From NCBI RefSeq assembly GCF_004363655.1, contig NZ_SNZH01000008.1, positions 210,392-274,391 on the forward strand: DNA of 64,000 bases. The letters are read 5' to 3'. This document shows positions 9,047-18,800 of the stretch, piece after piece (the stretch's first letter is position 1; the number at the start of each line of letters is the position of its first letter). The notes under the pieces were generated by a model that was not told the origin of the DNA, did no database searches, and saw only the letters and a list, made by a program, of their open reading frames with translations. The DNA is from Tahibacter aquaticus (lineage in GTDB: Bacteria > Pseudomonadota > Gammaproteobacteria > Xanthomonadales > Rhodanobacteraceae). Made by a program: the position numbers and the translations under genes.

Positions 9047-9358
9047 CTATTCCTTGTGGTCGCGCGAATAGCGCCGCTGGATTTCCTCCAGCCGCCGGCG
9101 CGCCTTGTCGAGGTTCTGCTGCAGGGTCTGCGCCAGTTCGGCCACGCGCGGCGTGATGCGCCAGCGGCCGTTGGCCAGCATTTCGGCCAGCCCGGCCAGG
9201 CGCAGGTTGGCCAGGTCGCGGGTCGTATTGCTGGGCAGGGTCGCCAGCAGGCGGGCAATTTCGCCCGGTGTAAGACCGTCGAGGTCGTGGTCGGCCAGTA
9301 TCAACAAGGTGCGCAACGCACGTTGTTGGGCGGCATTGATGTACTTCTCGCTGCTCAT
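9047..9358 (-). CDS. Winged-helix DNA-binding protein, IclR-like, of phage type
   Basis: 103 residues from MSSEKYINAAQQ. The pattern is a helix-turn-helix (LTPGEIARLLATLPSNTTRDLANLRLAGLAEML), a wing (NGRWRITPRV) and a charged C-terminal helix (LDKARRRLEEIQRRY). It resembles, from memory, the IclR-like regulators of transposable Mu-like phages of the B3/D3112 type. The frame is open 87 codons further 5', but that part has no protein-like composition. Divergent from an XRE repressor gene, as in a phage control region. Confidence 0.7.
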   Translation of the reverse strand: MSSEKYINAAQQRALRTLLILADHDLDGLTPGEIARLLATLPSNTTRDLANLRLAGLAEMLANGRWRITPRVAELAQTLQQNLDKARRRLEEIQRRYSRDHKE

Positions 9359-9956
9359 TGCAAATCCCCGTTCGTCGTCCATGAATTGGCGTGCATGCAG
9401 TGACGTCGCGCTTCCGTACGCGCGCGTACTGAATAAAACTTCCTGTTTTTCACTAGGGGTGGTGGGGGTCCGTGGCCCGTGCACGGCGGAGGTACAAATT
9501 CCTGGGCGGTTGAAGAACTGACAAAAATGTCCGCTTGCAAATATCTCGTATTCCGTACTCACGCGTTTGCATAGGCGACTCCGTCGCCACAGCGGTTCGC
9601 GCGGGTGAATTTTTGGCAAGCGGTGAGTTTGCGTGGGGGTTTTCCCGCAATTTTCCTATTGCGCAATGCGCTTGCAGCAGGTGAAATGTCGGTCGCCAGG
9701 TTCGCTGCTTTTTTTGATGCAGCCGTATCGGTGCGTTGCGACTTGCGGGGGCAGGTCGCGCAGGGCGAAACAGCGATAGCAATGCCGGCAGGCAAGGGCG
9801 GACAGCTCCCGAGTCGGGAGGGGAAGGCCCGGAAGCTGCCACCGGTTGAAACCCGTTAGGCAATGCGTCATGGCGTCGTCGTCTAACATACGGGACAGAA
9901 CTGTCCCTGTTGATAATCATGGGCCGGTTATGGGCTCATCGTCAAGTGGTGTACTC
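9359..9956. other. Divergent intergenic control region of the phage-like island
   Basis: About 600 bp of lower-GC DNA than its surroundings, with A/T runs and without a supported gene. It contains a small hairpin (CTCCCGA-G-TCGGGAG at 9806-9820) and the GGGACAG palindrome at 9892-9907. Promoters for both flanking regulators should lie here. Confidence 0.55.
9892..9907. promoter_or_regulatory. Candidate XRE operator
   Basis: GGGACAG-AA-CTGTCCC: perfect 7-bp arms with a 2-base spacer, 50 bp before the XRE start codon. Size and symmetry fit a phage-repressor dimer site; binding is inferred from position only. Confidence 0.5.
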
Positions 9957-10406
9957 ATGGACTTTTTTGGACGGTTACGGGAAGAGCGCGCGCGGCTGGG
10001 GCTGACCCAGCAGGAAGTTGCCGACACGGCGAATGTGCACGTCAAGACCGTACGGCGATGGGAATCCCAGGTCGCCATTCCGCTGGATGCGATGGTGCCG
10101 CTGCTCGGCATCGGCTATGACGTGCAATACGTCGCCAGTGGTCTGCGCAGCAAGAACGTGCACGAATTGCGCGAGAAAGGCATCGATTACGAAGTGGCGC
10201 CGGGCTCGACACGCGATGAAGTGGAAATGTTGAAAGCGTATCGCGCGCTCACGCCGGCGCAGCGCGATCAGGCACGGGCGATGCTGAGCGTGCTGGCAGT
10301 GAAGAGTTCGGGCGAGCGCAGTCCCCGTTCTGCGGCGGCGGCCGGCAAGGCCGAGCGTGGCGAGGCGCCTGCGGCGAAGGGGCGTCCGCGCCGCGGCAAG
10401 GGCTGA
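9957..10406 (+). CDS. XRE family (phage repressor-like) transcriptional regulator
   Basis: 149 residues from MDFFGRLREERARLGL. The N-terminal helix-turn-helix is clear (LTQQEVADTANVHVKTVRRWE), followed by the GYDVQYVASG segment common in prophage XRE proteins and a Lys/Arg/Ala-rich tail (GRPRRGKG). There is no C-terminal peptidase domain, so it is not a LexA/CI-type self-cleaving repressor. An in-frame ATG at 9930 would add nine residues; 9957 was preferred because the conserved region starts there. Confidence 0.82.
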   Translation: MDFFGRLREERARLGLTQQEVADTANVHVKTVRRWESQVAIPLDAMVPLLGIGYDVQYVASGLRSKNVHELREKGIDYEVAPGSTRDEVEMLKAYRALTPAQRDQARAMLSVLAVKSSGERSPRSAAAAGKAERGEAPAAKGRPRRGKG

Positions 10407-10475
10407 GCGGCAGCCGCGCGACAGCTTGCGCAGTCCATAGGCCGCCCTGCTTTGCCCGGCATCGATCGAAGAATC

Positions 10476-10507
10476 AAAAAAAAACCGGGCGGCCAAGCCG
10501 CCCGGTT
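10476..10507 (-). terminator. Strong terminator of the first metzincin gene
   Basis: On the minus strand AACCGGGCGGC-TTG-GCCGCCCGGTT runs into nine T residues, 39 bp after the metzincin stop codon. The XRE gene converges on it. Confidence 0.9.
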
Positions 10508-10545
10508 CCCTCCCCGGCGAACGGGTCGCCGTGTAAAGCGCTGGC

Positions 10546-12681
10546 TCAGAAGCGGATGCTCCAGCTGTCGATCTTGCCGACATCGCCGGGGCCGTTGTCG
10601 TTCACGCGCAGCTTCCAGGTGCCGTTCAGCGCTTCGCTGGACAGGTTCACCGTATACGTGGCGACGATGTTGGCGGTGGCGCCGCCGGTGCGATTGTGCA
10701 ACACGTATACACTTCCATCCGGCGCGACCAGGTCGACCTTGAGGTCGCCCTGGTAGGTGTGCTGGATGTTCACCGACACCGAGGCGTTGGACGGGGCATT
10801 GCCGCTTCGGCCCGATACCGCGATCGGGCTTTCCACCGTGGCGTTGTCGCTGATGGTGTAGTCCGTGGCATTGCTGTAGGTCTGCACGCCGCCGCTGCCG
10901 CCGGTGCTGTAGTCGCCGACGATGCTCAGGCCCGAGAACGCCGCATACGCCTTTACTGCGACGTAGTAGGTGCCGGCGCTGGGCGCGGCGATGGTGCAGG
11001 TTTCGGCATTGGTGGAGTTGGTCGACTTGCAGTCGTTGACGGTGTCGGTCGGCGCGCTGCCGAACTTCACGTACAGGTCGGCATCGCCGCTACCGCCAGA
11101 GGTGGTGAAGGTCAGGTTGGTGGCACCGGCGGGCACGGCCAGGGTATAGCTCAGCGTCGCATTGGTCGCGGCCGCTTGGCCGGTCTTGGCTACGCCCTTG
11201 GTCAGGGCGCCGCCTCCGACCGGTCCGCCGTCGCAGTTGTTCAGGCAGCTGCCGGCTTCGACGCGGTTGCGGATCGTCGTTGCCGGCTGCGTGCCGAAGC
11301 CGCGATTGAAGTTGATGCCGACGCTGGTCAGGTGGCAGTAGCTCATGATGGTACCGCCGCCAGAGGGGTTGCCGGGCAGCGGGCAGCCGCCTTCGGTGGC
11401 GCCGGAGCAGCTGTCGATGGCCGTGTTGTTGCCGTTCCAGACGCAGGCATGCGTGTGACGCGAACCGAGCAGGTGGCCGGCTTCGTGGGTCACTACGCTG
11501 ACCGTCCACGAATAGGTCGGCACCGTGTTATAGGCCGCCTGCACGCCGCTGGTACACATGCTGGCCGAGCGCGAGGCATTGCAGATGCCGGCGAAGCCTG
11601 CGGCCACGCCGCCGCCGAGCGAACGGAAGGTCAGCAGCTGGGCGATGGTGCCGGTGAAGCTGCCGGCGCGGTTGCTCTGGAAGCTGGACAGGTTGGCGGT
11701 GGAGCTGGAACCGTTGTACGGATCGTTCGTGGTCCAGATGTACGCCTGCTGCAGCTTCAGCGAAATGCCGTCATTGGCATACAGCGTGGCCGAGTTGTTG
11801 AACACGCCGGTGACGTAGTCCGTCGCCGCCTGCAGGCTGCCGCGGTTCTGGAAAATGTCGTATTCCGCTTCCATCCACTCGGTAGCGCATTTCACCGTTT
11901 CCAGCGCATCGATGCCGCTGCCGCCGTCGGCCTTGACTGCTTCGGGCAGCGTGCTCTTGGCGCTGGCAGAAACGCTGTGGCTGGGTTCGTCCCAGAACTT
12001 GGCGAAGGTTTCGCGGCCCACGCCGGCGGCGTCCATCGCGCAGCCCGGCGCGCCGCTCTTGTCGAGCAGGGCCGATTCGGCATAGACGATATGGCGGTGA
12101 TTGCGATTCAGCCCTTCCAGCTTGCCGACGACCCAGTTGCCTTCGGTCGGCGTGGAGAAGGTGCCGATGATTTCCTGGTCGAACACGCTGATGGCGGCGA
12201 AGGACTGTTCCTCGCCCTTGACCATGCCGCGGTAATGCAGGCCGCGTTTGATGGTGCTGGTGTCTTCGCCGCCGCTGGCGGTGACCTGGTAGTCGTGGGC
12301 AAAGATATCGTGTGCGAACAATTCCAGTTCTACTGTGCCGCGCTCGCGCGTCGGCAGGCGCAGGGTGATCGAGCTGGGCCGGCTGCGCTGCAGTTCGGCG
12401 ATGCTGGCCAGATCGAGATCGAGCAGGGTGCCGCTGCTGACGGCGAGCTGCACCGAAGCATCGCTGGTGGCCCTTTCGCTGCTGCGGGCGGAAAAGAGTT
12501 CCACCGGACGCAGGCTGTCGGCCTTGCCGCGGTAGGTGTCTACCTGCAGCGACAGCAGGCTGGGCTTTGCCGCTTCGGATTCGGCGGCATGCAGGCTGGC
12601 GCCGGCACCCAGGGCGAACAACAGGCAGGCGGGCAGAGCAGCGCGCCACAGGCCAGTCAATGTTTTTGTTGCGTAGTTCAT
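10546..12681 (-). CDS. Secreted reprolysin-like (M12-type metzincin) protease with PPC and P domains
   Basis: 711 residues. The signal peptide is MNYATKTLTGLWRAALPACLLFALGAGASLHA; GGGAG lies upstream of this ATG. A propeptide-like region precedes the metzincin zinc site HEAGHLLGSRH (about residues 399-409). After the catalytic domain come a PPC domain (about 480-590) and a proprotein-convertase P domain (about the last 120 residues, ending DSWSIRF). The P domain closely resembles that of the metalloprotease at the left end of the window. It is a tandem paralogue of the next gene, which lacks the P domain. Role inferred: extracellular proteolysis. Confidence 0.9.
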   Translation of the reverse strand: MNYATKTLTGLWRAALPACLLFALGAGASLHAAESEAAKPSLLSLQVDTYRGKADSLRPVELFSARSSERATSDASVQLAVSSGTLLDLDLASIAELQRSRPSSITLRLPTRERGTVELELFAHDIFAHDYQVTASGGEDTSTIKRGLHYRGMVKGEEQSFAAISVFDQEIIGTFSTPTEGNWVVGKLEGLNRNHRHIVYAESALLDKSGAPGCAMDAAGVGRETFAKFWDEPSHSVSASAKSTLPEAVKADGGSGIDALETVKCATEWMEAEYDIFQNRGSLQAATDYVTGVFNNSATLYANDGISLKLQQAYIWTTNDPYNGSSSTANLSSFQSNRAGSFTGTIAQLLTFRSLGGGVAAGFAGICNASRSASMCTSGVQAAYNTVPTYSWTVSVVTHEAGHLLGSRHTHACVWNGNNTAIDSCSGATEGGCPLPGNPSGGGTIMSYCHLTSVGINFNRGFGTQPATTIRNRVEAGSCLNNCDGGPVGGGALTKGVAKTGQAAATNATLSYTLAVPAGATNLTFTTSGGSGDADLYVKFGSAPTDTVNDCKSTNSTNAETCTIAAPSAGTYYVAVKAYAAFSGLSIVGDYSTGGSGGVQTYSNATDYTISDNATVESPIAVSGRSGNAPSNASVSVNIQHTYQGDLKVDLVAPDGSVYVLHNRTGGATANIVATYTVNLSSEALNGTWKLRVNDNGPGDVGKIDSWSIRF

Positions 12682-13427
12682 TTGTACAACTCCCTCCCGG
12701 ATTGCAAATGGCCGCGGATGCGGCATGCAGACCTCCGTGTCGTTGACGACCCGGCGCGGGCAGGCAGCACGGCGGCGCGCCGGTTCCGCAAGACGCAGCA
12801 GTTCGCCACGGCCGCATTGCGGCCATGCCCGTTCTGCCTGACTTGCGGTACCCGTTGGCGCTTCCGTGACTGCAGCGCGTGGAGCCCCCGCCCCATGCGG
12901 CCTTGCGTCTGCGGCGAACAGCAGGTGCGACGGGCTGCAGCGTCGAATGTGCGCAGGCCGTTCTTGCGTACCCGTGTTGTCTACTGCCGCAGGCTTAAGG
13001 CCTTCTACCCGTTGCCGAGTACCTCTCCCAGCCCGACGATGTACACCAGGGAGGAAATGCGTTGCAACCGCCAACATAGGACAAATGCGTATATGTGATT
13101 ACAGTCACTTTCCACTTTGTCGGGATGAAAGCGATTACCGCGCCCACCGGGTTGCGTCGCACCATGGCACGATACTGAACTGTGCAGGGATCGTGCGGAC
13201 AACGTGCATTCTCAGGCCGTCTGCCTGCGACTGCGGCCATGTTTGTCCAGGGCGTTGATGCGGCGCAGCACGGCGAGGCCAGGCGACCACGAAGTCGGCC
13301 TGGCCTCGCACGGTGTGCTGGGCGACGTTCACGCCAGCGTCGCGGTTGTGTCCGCGGCGGCAGGAAAGGGCGGGCTTTCCGCCCGGTCCTGCTGCTGGCG
13401 ATGGCACTGTCGCCACTACCTGGCGTG
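12682..13427. other. Long leader of the first metzincin plus spacer
   Basis: The first 390 bp upstream of the metzincin start (12682 to about 13075) are clearly similar to the matching region upstream of the paralogue (15216 to about 15604). Differences between the copies would alter many codons, so the similarity is not protein-coding. The remainder, to 13427, is 3' flank of the paralogue with no supported gene. Confidence 0.6.
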
Positions 13428-15215
13428 TTAGCGGTAGTCGCCGACGATGCTCAGGCCGGCAAACGCCGCATACGCCTTCACGGCGACGTAGTAGGTGCCG
13501 GCCCGGGGCGCTGCGATGGTGCAGGTTTCGGCGTTGGCAGGGCCGGTCGACTTGCAGTCATTGGCCGTGTCGCTGGGCGCACTGCCGAATTTCACGAACA
13601 GATCGGCATCGCCGCTGCCGCTGGAGGTGGTGAAGGTCAGATTGGTTGCGCCTGCCGGTACGACCAGGGTGTAGCTCAAGGTCGAGTTGGTCGGCGCGGC
13701 CTGGCCGGTCTTGGCCACGCCCCGGGTCAGGGCGCCTCCGCCGACCGGTCCGCCACCGCAGTTGCTCAGGCAACCGGCAGATTCGATCCGGTTACGGATA
13801 ACGGCTGACGGCTGCGTGCCGAAGCCACGATTGAAGTTGGTGCCGACATTGGTCAGGTGGCAATAACTCATGATATTGCCGCCGTTGGACGGGATGCCCG
13901 GTCGCGGGCAGCTGCCTTCGGGTGCGCCGCAGCCGTCGATCGCCGTGCCGTTGCCGTTCCAGACGCAGGCATGGGTATGGTTGGAACCGAGCAGGTGGCC
14001 GGCTTCGTGGGTCACCACATCGACCGTCCAGGAATAGGTCGGCACGGTGGAATACGCGGCGTTTACGCCGCTGGTGCTCATGCTGGCCCGGCGCGAGGCG
14101 TTGCAGATGCCGGACAGGCCAGCCGCCACGCCGCCGCCGATGGAGCGGAAGGTCAGCAACTGGGCGATGGTGCCGGTGAAGCTGCTGGCGCGGTAGTTCT
14201 GGAAGCTGTTCATGTTGGCGACGGAAGCCGACCCGTTGTAGGGATCGTTCGTGGTCCACACGTACGACTGCTGCAGCCTCAGCGAAATACCGCTGTTGGC
14301 ATACAGCGTGGCCGAGTTGTTGAACACGCCGGTGATGTAGTTCGTCGTTGCCTGCAGGCTGCCGCGGTTCTGGTAGATGTCGTATTCGGTTTCCAGCCAT
14401 TCGGTTGCGCACTTCACCGTTTCCAGCGCGTTGACGCTGCCACTACCGCTGCTTCTGTCGCTGCCGTTGGCCTCGACCGCCTTGGGTGGCGCATTCAGAG
14501 TGCTGGCGGAAGCCGTTTCGTTGGGCTCGTCCCAGAACGTGGCGAAATTCTCACGGTCGCTGCTGTCCATCGCGCAACTCGGTGCGCCCTTCTTGTCGAG
14601 CAGGGCCGATTCCGCATAGACGATATGCCGGTGATTGCGGTTCAGCCCTTCCAGCTTGCCGACGACCCAGTTGCCTTCGGTCGGTGTGGAGAAGGTGCCA
14701 ATGATTTCATTGTCGAACACGCTGACGGCGGCGAAGGACTGCTTCTCGCCCTTGACCATGCCGCGGTAGTGCAGGCCGCGCTTGATCGTGCTGGTGTCTT
14801 CGCCGCCGCTGGCGGTGACCCGGTAGTCGGCAGCAAAAATATCCTGGGCGAACAATTCCAGTTCTACCGTGCCACGCTCGCGCGTTGGCAGGCGCAGGGT
14901 GATCGAGCTGGGCTGGCTGCGCTGCAGTTCGGCGATGCTGGCCAGGTCGAGATCGAGCAAGGTACCGCTGCTCACCGCGAGCTGCACCGAAGGGTCGCTG
15001 CTGGCTCTTTCGCTGCTGCGGGCCGAGAACAGCTCTACCGCGCGCAGGCTGTCGGCCTTGCCGCGATAGCTGTCTACCTGCAGCGACAGCAGGCTGGGTT
15101 TGGCCGCTTCGGAGTCGGCGGCATGCACGCTGGCGCTGGTGCCCAGGGCGAACAGCAGGCAGGCGGGCAGCGCGGCGCGCCACAGGCCGGTCAAGGTTTT
15201 GGTTGCGTAGTTCAT
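13428..15215 (-). CDS. Secreted reprolysin-like (M12-type metzincin) protease, P domain absent
   Basis: 595 residues, a tandem paralogue of the downstream gene with nearly the same signal peptide (MNYATKTLTGLWRAALPACL) and zinc site HEAGHLLGSNH (His about 403). It ends directly after the PPC domain (GLSIVGDYR), so it lacks the P domain. A Ser/Gly/Asn-rich linker (about 235-245) is longer than in the paralogue. The leader is also duplicated, so the duplication unit included regulatory DNA. Confidence 0.9.
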   Translation of the reverse strand: MNYATKTLTGLWRAALPACLLFALGTSASVHAADSEAAKPSLLSLQVDSYRGKADSLRAVELFSARSSERASSDPSVQLAVSSGTLLDLDLASIAELQRSQPSSITLRLPTRERGTVELELFAQDIFAADYRVTASGGEDTSTIKRGLHYRGMVKGEKQSFAAVSVFDNEIIGTFSTPTEGNWVVGKLEGLNRNHRHIVYAESALLDKKGAPSCAMDSSDRENFATFWDEPNETASASTLNAPPKAVEANGSDRSSGSGSVNALETVKCATEWLETEYDIYQNRGSLQATTNYITGVFNNSATLYANSGISLRLQQSYVWTTNDPYNGSASVANMNSFQNYRASSFTGTIAQLLTFRSIGGGVAAGLSGICNASRRASMSTSGVNAAYSTVPTYSWTVDVVTHEAGHLLGSNHTHACVWNGNGTAIDGCGAPEGSCPRPGIPSNGGNIMSYCHLTNVGTNFNRGFGTQPSAVIRNRIESAGCLSNCGGGPVGGGALTRGVAKTGQAAPTNSTLSYTLVVPAGATNLTFTTSSGSGDADLFVKFGSAPSDTANDCKSTGPANAETCTIAAPRAGTYYVAVKAYAAFAGLSIVGDYR

Positions 15216-15802
15216 TTGGATAACTCCCTCCAGGTTTGCGAATAGCCGCAAAAATTGCGGCAGGCAGACCTCCGTGTCGTTGACGACGCGGCGTGGGTAG
15301 GCAGTACGGCGGTTCGCCGGTGCCGCAAGGCGCAGCAGTCCGCCACAGCCGCATTGCGGCCATGTCTGTTCTGCGTGACTTGCGGTACCCGCTGGCGTTT
15401 CCGTCGCTGCAGCGTCTGGAGCCCCCGCTCCATACGGCCAGGTACCTGCGGCGAACAGCGGCTGCAAAGCACTGCGGCGTGGAATCTGCGCAGGCCGTTC
15501 TTGTGTAGCCGTGTTCTCTACTGCTGCAGGCGTATGGCCTTCTACTCGTTGCCGAGTACCTCTCCTGGACCGCAGATGTACACCTGCGCGGAAACGCGCC
15601 GCAATTAAAAACGCAAAACCAATTTATATATGTGTTCGCAATTTGCGTTTTCGTGCCTGTCGCCGGCGCTTGCGGCAAATTTGTGAAGAATTTTTTCGCC
15701 GCTCAGCCCGCCATTGCTCGGGCGGACGAGAGGGCATCGATGTCCCGGACGCGCAAAGGCTGTGGGAAAATCGCCTTTCACATCGGCAGTCGGGGCGGCT
15801 TC
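15216..15802. other. Second metzincin leader and promoter region
   Basis: Holds the second copy of the 390-bp leader. Just beyond it (15600-15640) is a locally AT-rich block that on the minus strand reads ACACATATATAAATTGG, a plausible promoter region for the metzincin. The rest, to 15802, is the upstream region of the Clp-type gene; a frame in phase with that gene is open but lacks a ribosome-binding site. Confidence 0.5.
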
Positions 15803-18800
15803 ATGGCAGTGGCATTTCTCATCGGCGCAGCAATCGGATTCGTCGCGGCCTGGCTGTTGCTGCGTACGCCGGCAAGACCGCCTTCCGACGCGGTCACCGC
15901 CAGTACGCCAGCCCACCCGCCAATAGATACGCAACCGTCCGTCGCCGAGCCGGTCGCCTTGCCGGCGGCCGAGCCGCCAGCACAGGTGCCGATGCCATCG
16001 CCGCGCGACCAGCTGAATGCCTTGCTGCGTCCGCTCGGCGAGCGCATGGACAGCTTCGATCATCCGGACGAACTGGCGGGTTTCGGCGAATTTGCCGCAG
16101 CGGTGGAACTGTTCGCCGGCCCGGCTTTCAGCCCGCGCGACCGCCTGGACGCGGTGCCCTCGCGTGCGGTGCCGCTGAGCTGCGCCGCGCTGGCCGCGCT
16201 GCACCAGGCCGGCGACGTGCTGCCGCTGGACGTCGTGCGCACCGTCGACCGCATGGGCTACTTCAGCCTGCACTACGCACTGGGCTATCTCGCCGCACAT
16301 CCGCATCCGGCCACGCTGGAGGCCGTAGTGCTGCGCATGAGCGAATGGTGGATAGACCATCCGGTCACGCGCAGCGCCCTGCAGCGCTATTTCGACGCAC
16401 TGCCGGCCGAGGCCGGCCTGGGCGCTGCGGTCGATGCCGCCGATCCGGAACACCTGGCGCGGCTGCAGGCCTGGCTGCGCAATTGTGGCCATGTGCGTGG
16501 CCAGCTGCTGGCCGACGCGCTGGGCGAGCGCCTCGGCGCGCGCGCCGACTACCAGACGCTGATGGAAATTGGCCGCCTGGTCGAGGTGCCCGACGACAGC
16601 GAAATCCTCGCTCCGGCCGACGACGAGGCGCTGCAGCGCCTGCTCGCCGTGCTCGGCCGCGAGCAGCGCACCAGCCCGGTGCTGGTCGGCCCTGAAGGCA
16701 GCGGCAAGACCACGCTGATCCGCCAATGCCTGTACCGACTGGCCGAACAGGGCTGGCGCGTGTTCGAGGCGACGCCAGCGCAGGTGCTGGCGGGGCAGAA
16801 GTACATCGGCGAGCTGGAAGGCCGCGTCGCTGCGCTGGTCAAGGCGCTGAGCCGGCCGCGCACCGTGTGGTACGTGCCCGAAGCGCACCAGTTGCTGGAG
16901 AAGGGCCGCACCACCAGCGATCCCACCGGCATTCTCGACCTGCTGCTGCCGCACCTGGAAAAACGCGAAATCCAGCTGATCGGCGAAAGCCCGCACGATG
17001 CCTGGAGCCGCGTGCTGGCGCAGCGGCCGCGGGTGCAGAACCTGACCCTGGGCCTGAGCGTCGATGCGCTCGATGCCGCGGCAACGCGTGCCCTGGCGGT
17101 GGCCTGGGCGCAACGGGCGCAGCAGCGGCATGGTGCCGCCGTGGCCGCGCCGGAACTGATTGCCGAAGCCATGAACCTGGCCACGCAACAGTTCCCCGAA
17201 CGCGCCGAGCCGGGCCGCAGCCTGCGCCTGCTGCAGGAAACCCTGCGCGCAGCCCTGCAGTGTGACCCGCCGCAACTGCCGCTGACACGACAGCAGGTAC
17301 TGGAAACACTGGCTGCGCAATCGGGCCTGCCGCTGGAAATCCTCGACGGCGGCGCGCGCCTGGACCTGGCCCAGGTGCGCGACTTCTTCGCCCGCCGCGT
17401 GATCGGCCAGGACGAAGCTGTCGACAGCCTGGTCGACCGCATCAGCATGCTCAAGGCCGGCCTGACCGATCCGCAGCGGCCGCTGGGCGTGTTCCTGTTT
17501 GCCGGCCCTACCGGCACCGGCAAGACGGAGCTGGCCAAGGCACTCGCCGAATACCTGTTCGGCTCGCGGGAAAAACTGCTGCGCTTCGACATGAGCGAAT
17601 ACCAGTCGGAAGACGCCTACTGGCGCCTGATCGACGAAGGCAGCGGCGAGCGCAGTACGTCGCTGACCGGCCGCATCCGCCAGAGCCCGTTCGCCGTGGT
17701 GCTGCTGGACGAATTCGAAAAATCCCATCCACGAATCTGGGATCTGTTCCTGCAACTGTTCGACGACGGCCGCCTGACCGACCGCCAGGGAAATACGGCC
17801 GACTTCCGCCACAGCCTGATCATCCTGACCAGTAACGTCGGCTCGACGGTGAGCCGGCGCAGCGGGCCGGGTTTTGTCGCCAGCGGCACTGCCTCGGCGC
17901 GCGGCGATGCGGAACAGGCCCTGTTCGCCACGTTCCGGCGCGAATTCCTCAACCGGCTCGACCGCATCGTCATCTTCCAGCCGCTGTCGCGCGCGGTGAT
18001 GCGCGACATCCTGCACAAGGAACTGGCCCAGGTATTGTCCCGGCGCGGTTTCCGCGCCCGCGACTGGGCGGTGGAGTGGGAGCCGTCGGCGGTGGATTTC
18101 CTGCTCGAACGCGGTTTCACGCCTGACCTCGGGGCGCGCCCGCTGCGCCGCGCCATCGACCAGTTCCTGCTGGCGCCGCTGTCGCGCACTATTGTGGAAA
18201 ACCGCGCGCCCAGCGGCGGCCAGTTCCTGTTCGTCACCGGCGCCAGCGATGCCTTGCAGGTGCGCTTCGTCGATCCCGATGCGGCGGCCGAACCACGCGC
18301 CGTTGCCAATCCACCGGCGGCGCGTGCCGACCTGCGCGCGCTGGCGCTTGACCCGTCCGCCGATGCCACGGCGCGCGCCGCATTGCAGCAGGCCCTGGCC
18401 GAAACCGAGCAGCGCCTGCAGCAGGCGGGCTGGCTGGCGCTGAAGGAACAGGCAGCCCAGGCCATGCAGGCACGCGATTTCTGGAGCAGCGAACAGCGCC
18501 AGGGCGTGCTCGACCGGCTGGAACGCATGGACCGTATCGAAAACGCCGTGCGCGGCGCGCATTCGCTGACCCAGCGCCTGACCGGCGGCGGCCGCGGCGT
18601 GCTCGACGTGGTGCGGCACCTGGCCATCCGGCTGCATCTGCTCGACCTGGCCACGACGGCTGTGCTGGCTGGCGAACCCGAAGACGCACAGCTGGAACTG
18701 GTCAGCGCCGACCGGCCGAACGCGCAGGCGCGCGCCTGGACCGAGCGTCTGGGCCAGATGTACCAGGACTGGGCACAGGCCCGCGGCATGCGCGTGCGCG

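Noticed and set aside
9800-9862. CCCGGAAGCTGCC segment that recalls the conserved loop of bacterial SRP RNA
   Set aside because: The full GGTC...GGAAGG...AGCAGCC motif and the closing stems of 4.5S RNA are not present.
12682-13077. N-terminal extension of the first metzincin, in frame with the gene for 132 codons
   Set aside because: A signal peptide and ribosome-binding site mark the ATG at 12681; the upstream part differs freely in amino acids between the two paralogues.
10696-13098. Plus-strand frame of 800 codons opposite the first metzincin
   Set aside because: Antisense shadow; Gly/Ala/Val/Arg-rich without motifs, no ribosome-binding site.
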